Of a stretch of 64,000 nucleotides of DNA, positions 1-11,939 are shown in pieces (positions within the stretch are counted from its first letter, which is position 1; every line of letters begins with the position of its first letter). Location of the stretch: NCBI GenBank assembly GCA_021464245.1, contig JADCRB010000072.1, forward strand, positions 186,001-250,000, given 5' to 3'. The translations under genes were made by a program, and so were the position numbers. The notes beneath the pieces are model-generated. The model saw only the letters and a program-made list of their open reading frames with translations, did no database searches and was not told the origin of the DNA. Origin of the DNA: Carallia brachiata. Taxonomy: Eukaryota > Streptophyta > Magnoliopsida > Malpighiales > Rhizophoraceae.

Positions 1-1417
1 ATAGTAAAATTATTCAAAGAAATTTATTTAACTACCGTCATCATTGACTGTTGAACAGTCCAAAATTTCAGTTTCATTTCCAATAATATATATTAAATAT
101 TATTGTATTTAATATCATATTTATATTATATTGTAATTTAAAATATTTTTTTTAAAAAATAAAAATTAAAAGGAAAATGTGTGGTTGTGCCATATGAACC
201 CACAATTTTCGAGGATTTAATAATTTTTTTAGTGATTTTATTTTTTCCATATTTAATTTATGTTTTTGTACTGATTTACGTAAAATGAGTTTATTGATAA
301 CTACTACTAACATCCGTCTTTACTTGATGTAAATAAATATTGTCGTGTATTAGTTTAAACTTTTCTTTTAGCCTTTTGATCTGTAACATGTTATATGAAG
401 CACAGAAGATGTGAATACCAGCAATTTTTTTTTTCAAAGTAAATAGAAAACTTTGAATAACCAAAAGAATATACTTTTTATCTCAATTCCCATTCGGTAG
501 GTCAGTGATGTCAAAAACATTACCCAAGTCATCTTCCAAAGTAGATTCTAGGTCTTACTTAAAATTGTTGGTAATTTGTTCACAACAGACATCAAAAGAA
601 TGCATTCAAACTACAAGAGAAAGTGTAAATTAGGGCTTGGCTTATTGAGATTTAAGTAAAGTTTAGAATAAACATGATAAAAAAATATAAAAATCCATTA
701 AAAAAAATTGGTAAAAATTGAACAAAATGAATTTAAATGATGTAAAAAAAATTCAACATTCACATTTCGCCTAGTTTATCCCTAGTAAGATAAAACTATA
801 TAGTTAAGACATCATTCTCCCCCCCGCCCCAAAAAAAGAAAAAGCAAGGAAACCTTTTTGTATATATTATCATAATTTGAATTTGTCTTATTAGAAAAAA
901 CCTGTCACAGTAAAAATCTTGTTAAACATACGATAGGTTTTATTTTAGGTCCATAAATATGTGGTGGACCATATTTACCTAAGAATCTTTAAATTTATGG
1001 AATTTAAACTCGAAACAAAATCAAACTAACTGTCAAAGAGAAAAATTCACTGAAGTTTTATCTTTCTCCATTCGATTGAATACTTCTACTGTTGCTTCTT
1101 GGCCTTTGTATGTGATGATAGCTCAAACTTACAAAATCATGTAAGAAAGTTAATCTTTAATTGCTAACATTTGACAACCCTGAAAAATGGAAAGAGAGAG
1201 AGGGATTGAGAAAGAGATTGTACAATGAAATTAGACTTGCATCAGCTGCACTTGAAAGGGAAAATTCTTCATTGCCTTCATTGATGCCCATCAACATTTA
1301 CATAAACCCTCTCGGCAACCCTCTCGACTTTTTCCATGAGCATAGTGCTTAATCGGTATTTAATTTATAGCCTAACATGAAGATTGAAAAACAATCATAT
1401 AGTTAGAATATAATTCA
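1..1417. other. AT-rich intergenic, no gene recognised
   Basis: This stretch is AT-rich, with long A and T runs and stop codons in all frames. A short frame at 1161-1352 (63 codons) opens on TTG, not ATG, and resembles no family I know. I see no RNA gene and no clear transposon ends here. Confidence 0.5.
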
Positions 1418-1738
1418 AACCAAACCATTAATTATACAATAAAATCTAATTATGGTGCTTTCCTTAACCATTCTTTTCCTTAACTACTATATTAACATTA
1501 ATGGCCAACAATCTATTACATCTATTTAATTAGAATAAAATCAGAATAAAATTGAAAGGAAAAAATGAAGACAAATTAAACCAAACCATTAATTATACAA
1601 TAAAATCTAATTATGGTGCTTTCCTTAACCATTCTTTTCCTTAACTACTATATTAACATTAATGGCCAACAATCTATTACATCTATTTAATTAGAATAAA
1701 ATCAGAATAAAATTAAAAGGAAAAAATGAAGACAAATT
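1418..1738. repeat. Tandem direct duplication, two ~161-bp copies
   Basis: Two adjacent copies of about 161 bp (1418-1577 and 1579-1738) are nearly identical; I saw only a few differences, such as attgaaagg against attaaaagg near each unit's end. Each has CCAAACCATTAATTATAC near its start and AAAAAATGAAGACAAATT at its end. The close identity suggests a recent duplication. Noncoding. Confidence 0.85.
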
Positions 1739-2065
1739 GTCGTGTGACAGACATTAAATTCAAAATGAAAGAAGGAAGCGGAAGAGAGCATTAATTTCAA
1801 AATTGCAACATTCATGAGAATAAAGGGAAAATTAATTTCGAAATTACAACATTCATAAGAGTAATTGTGCAAAAGTTAAAAAAATTATAAATGGTTAAAA
1901 CGTCAAAGGGTATTTATTGAGAACATTCAAAATCATTTGTAAATGATAATTGTGCAAAAAATAAAAAAATAAAAAAAGTAAAAAAGTAAAATAAGAAATT
2001 TAGATTATTTATCATAGAGTAACATGAATTAAGGGAAAGCTTATATTAATTAAATAGATGCAGTA

Positions 2066-2365
2066 AGTCCTGTTGGTGATGACTATCGATAATTCTTGAA
2101 AGAACATTGGTTGATGGTTTGGAGTATTGTGTCTATATTATCTTTTTTAATTTTTTAATGTATGTAATCTTTCTACATTTTCATATATATTAGTATAATA
2201 GCGTTATTTTTACTGATAAATCATATAAATATTGCAAAAAATAAAAATAAAAATCATGGTGTAGCTATGGCAACATGACTTTTTGAAAAATGTTCTTTTC
2301 ACTAAAATTCTACTAACAATCACCCAAAAATTATCTAAAATGAAATTCTTGGCATGTAAAATGTA
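2066..2365. repeat. Segment shared with 26.4-26.8 kb, partly inverted
   Basis: Positions 2066-2280 match 26430-26650 in the same orientation. Positions 2283-2365 match the reverse complement of about 26740-26815. The block sits where the RALF coding region would be expected beside the RALF-type promoter at 2370-2640, so a rearrangement joined receptor-2-type downstream sequence to that promoter and removed the peptide gene. This is read from the alignment of copies; the mechanism is inferred. Confidence 0.6.
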
Positions 2366-2369
2366 TGAG

Positions 2370-2640
2370 TGTTGGTGGTGTCGGTGGTGGGTTGGGGAAG
2401 GCAATTATGATATGGGTTCCCATTCAGTGTGGTCACGCCCATGTGTAATTGCATACCGTCGCTGTTGGATGGGGAGATGGAGTCGTGCAGTTGGATCGAT
2501 TGTACGAGAAGCATCCTACCCTTCGAGGGAGGGTAGAGGAATTGCCAATGGGCCAATGCCAATTATTTATTTGTTGAAATGACAATAGCACCCCTAATTC
2601 GATAACAACACCCGTGCCCTGGTGCTAGATTCACTGATCC
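2370..2640 (-). promoter_or_regulatory. Orphan RALF promoter block
   Basis: About 270 bp is closely similar to the upstream regions of RALF-1 (15225-15520) and RALF-2 (19328-19612). It includes a GT-rich run, the stretch around GTGTGGTCACGCC, and a CAAT-rich stretch with TGGGCCAATGCCAATTATT. In the two intact copies a TATA box and the RALF coding region follow on the minus strand; here both are missing and the block ends at the junction with the 26.4-kb-type segment. It is a remnant of a divergent RALF/receptor unit whose receptor is the pseudogene at 6561-8108. Confidence 0.7.
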
Positions 2641-5600
2641 CTAGTACCGTCATCCAGTGTTATATATATATATAATTAATGAGAAAATAAGCGTGGTATT
2701 ATACACTTTATTAGTAAAAAAAATATTATAATTTTATATTTAAAAAATATGCAAAGAGATTATATGAGTATGATATACCTTGCCCCTATATAATGAGTTA
2801 TATATTTATTTTTATTATTTAATTTTGATAAAATTTAATTATAATTTATTATTACATTTAATCATCATAACAAGTCACATCCTTTGTGTGGTAGTATTCT
2901 CTAATTTAGAAGTCATGTTGCAAACTCGCCGCATTGGGGCCCACCCATCCCCACCCCCATTTTTCCTTTTGAAAGGATTTTGTTATGTGTTACGGAAAAA
3001 CTTAATGTTCTATATTGATCATTAAGAAATACTAAACAGTTTTATTGATATATTGACAACATAACTGTGCGTACGGCTAAATTAATGTTGTGATGGTTTA
3101 GACTAGAAACTATGTAAAGTAACTAATAAAAATGAAACACAATTTATTGGTACTTTTAACAATATTTATATAAAAAATAACCACATATTGCACATTTTTG
3201 GACTAAAATCTTTTAACTTTTGAAGTGGCGACAATGACTTGCCTTAGGACCACTAGCGCCAAAATGAAGCCGAACGCACAAACTAGTGGCGGTGAAGGCA
3301 TATTTCAAGGCAAGAAGAAAGCCACGAGAAAGCGCTGAGCTATGGGAGCGTTTGTTTTATAAGATAGTATAAGATAATGTGGTTTTAAATAAAATTATAC
3401 TATGATTGTCTATATTTGGTGAATTAATAAAATAAGATAATAAAGGCGGCTAACAATCCCCTAAACATGGAATAATACCATTCTTCTGAAATCATGGACT
3501 AATACATCTTATTTCATGGAATATGACTGATAAATTATCAATTTATTGAAATGTCCTTCTCTAAAAACCGCTCATTGGATGTCAACGAACTCTCTTGCTC
3601 TCTCACATTCACTCTGCGGCTTCTCGTTTCAGGCTTTGATCGGGTAAGTCCTCTTCCTCTCTCTCTCTTTCTGCCCTATAGCTTGTTGATTTCTCTTACC
3701 CTAATTAGTTATGTTGTCTGATTCTCTCTCAAAGATTCTACGACTTCGGTTTGGGCTTCTAATTTCTGGCCTTGATCTGTAAGTTCTCCTCTTTCTCTCT
3801 CTCTCGCTCTCTCTCTCAATTTCTCTCCTTACATTTGTGTTTTTTCTTTGTTCACGCGACTTCGGCTCTAATTTCAAGCTTTGTATGGTTAAATTAAAAA
3901 TTGATAATTATAAATATTTTGAAATATAATTACATATAAATTGAATATTAATTTTATTGTTTAATTTTTATTATTTATAAAACATAACATTGTGAAAAAA
4001 TAAATTAATAATTAGAAGGGTGAAAAAGTCATATTATATTATATTATACAATTTTATATTATTTAAGTACAACATAGAATAATTATTTTATTATATTTAA
4101 TACTATCTAAACATACTATAAGATAATAATTTAACTTATTTTATATTATACTTAATCTAACCTATTGCATATAATCATATACTATTATATATGATACTAT
4201 TTAATTAAAGTATTCAGTCTACATACTAAATATACCATAAAAATCTAATAATCTATTTGTAAAATTAAAATATGATTGAATTTTTTTCCTCTATAGTTGG
4301 TTTTTTTGCTCTCTAAGTGACGTCAACAACAAAAAGTTAATGGGTATCGTACAAATACAATTTATACCAAAGTTTTAAGAGCTGAACTAGTTATTAAACT
4401 GAAAAATTAAGAGATTTAAGGTTCAACCGGATTAACCGTGGTTGAACCGGTATTTAATATTAAATATATAAAATTTAAATAATTATATACATTTATCTAA
4501 TATATTAATATTTAAAATGTAATATTATATACGATATAAGTATTATATATATATGATACTTATTTTTGTAACCTTAATATATATAATTTATAATATATTC
4601 TAAAATAAAAACTTATTAATCTTATCTTATAATTTATAAATTTATATTTTTATAATATATTTTAATATATATTTCAAAAAATGACCGTTGAACATTTATA
4701 ACTCATTTAATTTATTTTTAAAAATATATCATTTATATATTTGTAAAGTAGTGAATATTTTTGATAAAATAATAAACATGTTAATTACTTTTAAAAATAG
4801 CAATCTATTAATTATTTTTAAAAAATTAAAATATATTCATGAATTTTGAGAGAAAGTAGACATGCAGATACTCAGTAAGATAAAATATTAATTAATTTTG
4901 ACTAAAATATAGTGGTATTTATTGATATTTTTTTTTTCTATTTTTTGATATTTTTTCTCTTTGAACCAAACAATTTTGATTGAAAAAATCGGAACCGGTT
5001 CTCTGATTTTCGGTTCAACCGGCTGGTTCACTTGATTTTTGGCCGGTTCTTTAAATCAACAGTTTTTAAAGATTAACCGGACCGATTCAAGACCCGATTC
5101 CCAATTTTTTTAGTTAAATCGACCGATCCGGTCCGGTCCAGTTCTCTCAGCAGTGACCTATACATAAGAGATCACAATTTTTGTGTAAAAAAAAAATACT
5201 AATAATAATAAATAATAGAACACAATTTGTATATATAACAAGCGAGCCAGCACGTGACATGATACGCTAAAAATTTATTAGATTTGAATATTATCGATAA
5301 TATTATTAATATAAGTTAATAAATAATAAATATTATTAATTTTACTTAAAATAATAAATTTAATATCAACTTTAAAGAGTAATAAATTTAATATTAATTT
5401 TGTCTAAAATAATAAATTTAAAACGCATTGATTTTATATTAATAGAATCTGTCAGTTTTGATAACAAATTTATAAAAATATATATTTTTTGATAACATAA
5501 TAATCATATAAATTAGTTTCATATTATTGAAATAAATAAATTTTATTCAAAAAATTTTACAGTGTGCTATATTTATTATTTTATATAAAGTTTGTGTTAG

Positions 5601-6560
5601 ATTTATTATTTTTTAAAATTGATGCTATATTTGTTATTTTAAGTAAAATTAGTGATATTTTTATATATTAATCTTTTTTTTTCCATATCCAAGAATACAA
5701 CAAATAAAAATTAAATTTATTATATTAAAACACTCTCTTAAAATTAGTCTCTTCGAATATTAGGGGCTTTATATTTTTTGCATGATCTTTCGACCTTTTA
5801 AAAAAAAAATTATTACATTTCGAGAGTTAAAGAAAATGACGTGTCAATTTGTTGTTGCTGTGGTCCAAAACTATATTAGATTCATTGATGCTTGTTTAGT
5901 TTAAGTGCCGTGAAGTTTGATTTTTTTTCAGTAAAATTTTAAATTTAAATTTTATATATGAAAAAATGAGTGTTTAAATAGTTTTGCCTCTCTTGCATGT
6001 CTTTTTTAACTTTATTTTAAATTAATTAAAATTTAATGTGACTTTTAGATATTATACGTCCCATAGAAAAAAGTAACTATATTGGGTTTGGAAGGATGCA
6101 GAAACAATGCGGGCTCATCATACACGGGCTCCACCCATGACGGACTTTGGGCGTCGACTACCGAGTCTTCCATTTTCGACCGCTCGCCCCACAGGAGGGA
6201 AGAAAATTCGTCTGGGCCCTCTTTCATCTTTTTTTTTTTTTGTTCTTTTGTCCTTGGGCCCTCTTTCATCTTGATTTCCACACTAACGACATAATTCGAA
6301 GTTTCCATCAAAGGGCCTACAGAGAGCCTTTTTTTATTTTATTTTTATTTTTGGGCCTACAGGTGGGAAGAAAAATCGACCTTTTTTTTTTTTTTTTTTT
6401 CTAACGATGAGTCTTTTTAAATGATAAAAAATGTTTAAAATTTTCAGTAAAACATGCTAAAATTTGACCACTTCAGCCACACCTTCCAGGCCGCCACAGT
6501 ACTTAAGGCTCTGCAATTTTTCAGTTTCTAGCTTCTCTGCACTTCCTCTCCTGCCAAAAA
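2641..6560. repeat. Duplicated spacer between RALF and receptor (copy a)
   Basis: This about 3.9-kb spacer aligns along most of its length with 19613-22878. Landmarks in both copies include a CT-microsatellite region with two GATCNGGTAAGT/GATCTGTAAGT-like motifs (3600-3880 and 20560-20880), a long AT-rich part, and a conserved block just before the receptor start codon. It is the intergenic half of a divergent unit. Copy a carries an extra 791-bp insertion (4368-5158). Short frames at 6045-6404 lie in the receptor 5' region and are not convincing genes. Confidence 0.75.
4368..5158. mobile_element. 791-bp MITE-like element rich in ACCGGTT motifs
   Basis: The duplicate spacer at 21.36 kb lacks this segment, giving an empty site. 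The insertion is flanked by direct repeats TATAC (4363-4367 and 5159-5163). Both ends are rich in AACCGG/CCGGTT motifs in opposite orientation, and the middle is very AT-rich with no coding capacity. Related sequences occur at 37969-38503 and 39294-40216. I call it a non-autonomous DNA element; the superfamily is not certain. Confidence 0.7.
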
Positions 6561-6745
6561 ATGAAGAGCACTAACCGAAAATCTTTCTCCAAGAAAAAGC
6601 CGACAATTACAACCACTGTCTGCCGTATCATCTTCTTCCTCCACAGCCTTTTAACCTTCATTGCTGCTCAAACAGAACCTCCGTATGTTCCTCGAGATCA
6701 CATAGCTTTTGATTGTGGGTCAGACAACGACAACACTGTAAAAGG

Positions 6746-6947
6746 TGTTAAATTTAATTAACTTAACATTACGATTTTATTAAACTGAATAAGGTAACAC
6801 AATAATAACGAAAATTACACACAATAAAAACAACACATCTTTATATACTAACAAAAACTTAATTCTAACTAAATAATGAAAACATATTAAATAATTTGAA
6901 TTCTACTTAAACAATAACTAAGTATTAAATCGAGATTAATTTCAACA
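6746..6947. mobile_element. 202-bp insertion with TG...CA ends, intron-like borders
   Basis: Receptor-2 lacks this segment: its GTAGAAGGCC is uninterrupted. The insert begins TGTTAAATTT and ends TTTCAACA, flanked by AAAGG (6741-6745) and GAAGG (6948-6952). This fits a small solo LTR with a 5-bp target duplication. Because the flanking G falls on both sides, the segment can also be read as GT...CAG, i.e. with splice-site-like borders. CrRLK1L genes usually have no introns, and receptors 2 and 4 have none here. Confidence 0.6.
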
Positions 6948-7304
6948 GAAGGCCGGACCTGGACAGCGGAAACCAGATCAAAACTGCTGCTTTTGGAGCA
7001 AAATGATGCCTCAGTTGTCTCCACAGCGGTTGAATACCCCACAACGCTCAATGCGGTTCCATAAAGAACCGCAAGGCTCTCACGCTTCCAGTTTAGCTAC
7101 GAATTCGCCGTTTCCATAGGGCCCAAGTTTGTTCGACTCTATTTCTACCCTGCTTCCCACCCAAATTTCATCAGCTCGGCTGCGTTCTTTTCAGTCAAAG
7201 CCGGTGGCTTTACCCTTCTCAGCAACTTCAGCGCCGCTCTCCACTCGCAGGCGCTCGGCCTGGAAGGCGTTTCTGGGGAGCGCTGCGAGAACGTTGAGAG
7301 TGAC

Positions 7305-7882
7305 TGTAAAGATTTGTAGAAGTATAGGCCTAATAACTTAAACGGATAATAACGGAGAAGAAGCAAGTAATATTAAATGGGCTTTTAGATACCACATCTT
7401 ACCTAAAATCTTAAAATTTAGGTTATGGGTCTTCTAACCACACTTATATATTGTTTTACTCCTCCCTTCTTTTTCAATATGAGACTTTTTATATTTTATA
7501 CTCCAACACACCTCCCCACGCGAAAGCCCAACTCACATGGGATAGGCCCAGTTCACTTGGGCTGAAAGTGTGAACAAACAACGAAAGTCCAACTTCACCT
7601 GAGTTGGATCCAGCTCACCTGGCTGGCTCTAGTTCACCATTAAATGTGAGGGGCAGCAACATTCGGGCTCTGATACCATGTAAAGATTTGTAGAAGTATA
7701 GGTCTAATAACTTAAACGGATAACAACGGGGAAGAAGCAAGTAATATTAAATGGGCTTTTAGACACCACATCTTACCTAAAAGCTTAAAACTTAGGTTAT
7801 GAGTCTTCTAACCACACTTATATATTGTTTTACTTCTTCCTTCCTTTTCAATATGAGACTTTTTATATTTTATACTCCAACA
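7305..7882 (-). mobile_element. TRIM retrotransposon (terminal-repeat in miniature)
   Basis: Two 204-bp direct terminal repeats, 7305-7508 and 7679-7882, start TGTAAAGATTTG and end CTCCAACA. They flank a 170-bp internal region without coding capacity. Directly inside the right repeat, the minus strand reads TGGTATCAGAGC (rc of 7667-7678), the tRNA-Met primer-binding site; near the left repeat the minus strand has a purine-rich GTGGGGAGGT. The element is flanked by GTGAC on both sides (7300-7304, 7883-7887). Orientation is therefore minus. It interrupts the receptor-1 ectodomain. The two repeats are very alike, so the insertion is fairly young. Confidence 0.93.
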
Positions 7883-8108
7883 GTGACCAGATGTTTAACG
7901 TCACGTTTAGTCCTGCGCCTGGAATTGCTAATGCCTACGCCTTCGTTAATGGGATTGAAGTGGTTTCAATGCCTGACGATCTTTATCACAGTGCAACGGC
8001 CGATCCAGGGGCCAAATTCTTGAAAGAAGCACGGCGTTGAAGCTGATGTACCCGATAAACATGGGCGGGAATTCACTTTCGACTGATTAAGACACCAGCT
8101 TGAATTCT

Positions 8109-11100
8109 TAATTTTTTTTTGATTGTTTCTCATCTTCTACCAATTGATTTAAATTTAAAAAATTAAAAAAAAAGTCATTATAATGATTTTTTATCATATT
8201 TTAAAAATTAATCATTATTTTTTATTTACAATTTTTTATTATATCATATATAAAATATAATAATAGAAATTTAAAGAATATTCATATACAATTTTCAAAA
8301 TTTCAATTTCAAGATTTTTAAATTTTTTAATTTAATAAATTTTCAAGAATTATAATTTTTCTTAATGTTTTAATAGAATTAAGATTTTACTAAATGTAAT
8401 TTTTTTTTTAGTATTCTATTAAAATCTTTCTTAATATCCTAGTAGAATTAAAATTTTAATAATTATAATATTTTTCAGTATTCAATTAAAATAAGAATAG
8501 TAATTTTAATATCCGCGTCATCTAATTTTCTTTTTCACATTATAAAAGGTTTAGTTAGTGCCCAACCAACTTCACATTGAACAATCATGGTTGTTCGGTA
8601 TTTTTTTTTTGTTTCATGGTGGAATTGGATACATTATAGTTCTAATTGTAGTCTAGTTTTTTTGTTGTTGTCCTAATTGGATACAGTTGTAATCTATTAT
8701 ATATATATATATATGTAGAGGGATTGGAATCACCGTTGGGGGGACGGTGGCAACTAGCCCTGGCGAAGATGTTGGTGGAGATGAGGCAGACTCAGGGTTT
8801 GAGAATTGGTAGGAGCTCAGCGTTGAAAATGCCGACAAGAAAACTTTCTTTGATCATGTTTTTCTTTTATTTACTTACATACATACAGTAGTATTTTTAA
8901 TAAAATTTCGATTGATTTTAGAATTTTTATATGCATGCAGTCATCTTTTACATATTATAGAAGTATAAATAATTCTTACTTACATTATTATAATTAGCTT
9001 TCTCTTAGTTAGATTTTTCAATTTTAAATTTTATATTTTTATCCAAATTTCCCCTCATCAAGGTTAGTATTACCAATAGATTATTGTTATTTTGATTTTT
9101 TTATTATAGTTTTTTCTTTTTTCTTTACATATAATTATATAAGAATATCTATTGAAATTTGTTCTGTTGGGATTATAATGACCTTATAGTTATGAAAATT
9201 TGATTACAATCTAAATAAAATTCTATAAATCAATCAATATATATTTAGTTGTTATCACAATTCCAATATATTTAGCTAATTAGATAAAGCTAATAAAACT
9301 AAGAAAACCCAAATTAGGGACTCAATAAAAAGGAACTCAAACAAAACGACAATAATGACTCACCTCAGTTTAAAAGAGAAGATTGCAAAATAAATGCATT
9401 TGATATTTCTATTAATTGTTGAGGCACTTTGATTTTTGTGATATTCTCTAAATAAGAGAAGATCATGTTGCTTTTTTTTTTTGGCTTCATTTTATCATAT
9501 GCTGGATGCACGTCTGTTTGTTAAGTTAAGTAATTTTGTTTTTTTTTTCTTCTTTTGCTTCAAATAGTTCTTTTTTGTAAAAAGAACTATTTTATCAAAA
9601 GAAAGAAAAAAAAAAGAACTATTTCTAATTTTTTTTTATATCTTATTAAATTCATTTTGGTTGAACTTTTTTTTTTCAAAATGTAAATTAACTATAAGAA
9701 GACATTTTTTTGTAAATTAATTTTAGAAAACAAAATTAATATTTAATATTTAATTATTTTTTTGAAAAAATTTAATAAACCCACATGTAGCATGGGTCTA
9801 ATTACTAGTATAAAATATAATAATTGAAATATAGAGAATATTTATATACTTATGTAGCAGTATGTGGTGTTTGAATTATCAAAAACTTAAATTTTGGATT
9901 TTTGAATTTTTGAATTTAATAAATTCTTAATAATTATAATTTTTTTTAGTATTTTAATAAAATTAAAATTTAAATAATGATAATCTCTCTCAGTATGTTT
10001 TTGAAATTAAAATTAAAATTTTAATAAATCTTAGAATTATTGTATGCATACAGTCCTCTTTTTTTACATTATAAAAATACTAAGTATTTCATACTTGTAT
10101 TATTATTTTTTATTTTCTCTTAACTAGATTTCTCAATTTCAGATTTTAGCTTTCTCCTTCAAATAATTTCTCAAGGTTTGTGCTTATAATTAATTACGAT
10201 TATTTTTATTTTTTTGATTATATGAGGAAATTTGTGATTTTCTATCTACTAATTTTCTCGAACATAGTTGTTTTATTGATAATTGTTTAATTTTCCACTC
10301 AGTAAGACAAGAATTTGTTTATTGTATTAAAAAATAAAATTTTCTTGATTCTCATATCATTGTTGAAATAGCATAAAGTTTGGCTAAGAGCATACTATAA
10401 TTGATTAACAAAAAAAAAATTACAATATATTATGATTGATGTCGATTTAACTATGATTTTTTTCTTTTTTCTTTTTTCTTTAAAGCAAGCAAATATAACA
10501 AGCACCCTCTTGATTGATGTCTCATTGGTTTGTTTCCATGTCTGGTTGTGATCTCTCTTGTGCATCTACATGTCAATTATTAATTTATTCTTAAGTTTTC
10601 TACAAGAACTAATTGTCCTCGTTAAAAAACTTTGTAATTAAGTGTCTCTAAACATTATGCTTTCGATGTTACAATTTGCGTAGTACAATCCATGCGCAGC
10701 GGTTTTTGCCGTTTCAACTTGGCAGTTTTCTCATAGTTTGGTCATTGATTATGAGTTTCAGTTTTGATAGTTTTGATTATGGTATTATGTTGTGTTTGTT
10801 TTGCAGCTATGGATGAGAATAAAGTTTTTGGGCTAATGATGATGATAAGCTTTAATTTTGCTTTCTTGCGTAGATTATAATTACGAGAAAAAGAGAAAAA
10901 TTTTCATGCTTATGTGTTGGTAATTAGTTTTTTTACGTTGAATTTTAGGATTTTCAGAATTTTTTAAAGATACTCGCACTGTAGTCTTTCTAACTATTTA
11001 ATAAAATTACGATTCTAATTTCGTTAGATTTAGCATTCTCATGTCTATGCAATTTTTTTTATATTATATATTATTACTCTTTTATTTTTCCTTCATCAAA

Positions 11101-11930
11101 TTTTTCAATTTTAAATTTTATTTTTTTGACCAAACAATTTTCCTCCTATCCTCATACTATTATTTATTATTGTTTAAAAATAATTTGATCATGATCTCAT
11201 GTTATTACTTATTGTGGCTTTAAAATAATCACAATCATTATTTTAATTTTTTTTACCTTTTATTTAATATATATGCGGAACATAGACTCATATTAATCAA
11301 ATCTATCAAAAAATTATTAATCTCACGTATCGCACCAGTTATTTATTAGTTTTTACTAAATATTATGAAAATTAAATTTGATTTTAGTAATTAAATTTTT
11401 TAAAGTTTTTCTATGTGTCTATCAAATTACGCCGTAGAAAATTGCTGCGTTTTTTTTTTTATTAGTGTTAGTGGAGTTATATTTGGAGTTGGCTCCATCT
11501 AATGACTCCTATTTTTCCTTTGGCAGCTGTCCGGCGAGGAAACCTGCCGTGATACGGTAATACAGAGCCAGATTTAAGTCATAATTCCATCGTAACTGTT
11601 GGTATAATTGTGTAAATTAGAGATAGAAATTTGCATCTCCTATTTTCTTTGCTTGACATTCGCATCTCCTCCTTGGAAAAGGTCTAATAATCCAGACGCC
11701 TCTACTAACGGCTACTATGTTTTGACATGATTGCTAAAGCATTCTTCTTGGGTTTTTTTTTTTTCGTTGCATTTTCCAAAACAAACGAAAAAAGTAGATA
11801 TTTTGGATAGGTAGCATTTTGGAAGTGCTCGGCTAAAGCAATTCGACTTGGACTGCCCAAGTAAGTGGCCAATTTTTCGCCTCCAAATCCAATCACACAG
11901 ACACCATATGAAGCCATTTAATATCCACAC
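8109..11930. other. AT-rich region with three diverged ~1-kb repeats, no gene
   Basis: No coding gene is recognisable. Similar stretches recur near 8240-8500, 9800-10000 and, for a second motif set (ATGCATGCAGTC...TTACATTAT...TTCTCTTA), near 8930-9050, 10040-10190 and 10990-11150. They look like diverged copies of one noncoding repeat, probably Helitron-related given the end at 9779-9808. Short frames at 11041 and 11705-11930 have low-complexity composition and no recognisable domain. Confidence 0.45.
9779..9808 (+). mobile_element. Helitron-like 3' terminus
   Basis: The sequence forms a short GC-containing hairpin (ACCCA...TGGGT, with inner ATG/CAT complementarity), then an 8-12-nt AT-rich gap, then CTAG followed by T. 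Helitrons typically end in a hairpin just before CTRR and insert between A and T. The 5' end (TC) could not be placed, so only this terminus is claimed. Confidence 0.4.
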
Positions 11931-11939
11931 ATGGTGCTG

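Larger units (their letters stand above)
6561..8108 (+). pseudogene. CrRLK1L (FERONIA-like) receptor pseudogene, receptor-1
   Basis: The start (MKSTN.KSFSKKKP, signal peptide, then YVPRDHIAFDCGSD) is nearly the same as receptor-2 at 22879, so this is the 5' part of a malectin-like receptor kinase gene. It is clearly dead. A 202-bp insertion splits it after codon ~60 (6746-6947); a TAA replaces the Tyr codon of the VPYGT stretch near 7063; a 578-bp TRIM splits the ectodomain (7305-7882); and more small deletions follow. Similarity ends near 8108, after the sequence matching SLSANQDTGL in receptor-2, so the membrane span and kinase are absent. The last recognisable part is the SPAPGIANAYAFVNGIEVVSMPDDLY stretch near 7912-7986, in two shorter frames. 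Confidence 0.9.

Noticed and set aside
1161..1352. 63-codon frame (LTFDNPEKWKEREG...)
   Set aside because: Opens on TTG, no recognised domain, surrounded by AT-rich noncoding sequence.
3600..3880. Short exon/intron structure suggested by GGTAAGT motifs next to CT tracts
   Set aside because: Repeats of the same motif occur twice and also in the 20.6-kb copy, with no open frame; could be a captured 5' UTR but no gene can be supported.
6045..6404. Frames of 70-88 codons upstream of receptor-1
   Set aside because: They lie in the duplicated receptor promoter; the copy at 22.45 kb does not keep the same frames, and the composition is low-complexity.
6746..6947. A true ancestral intron in receptor-1
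   Set aside because: The close paralogue receptor-2 and the other receptors lack it, CrRLK1L genes are usually intronless, and TG...CA ends with flanking repeats point to an insertion.
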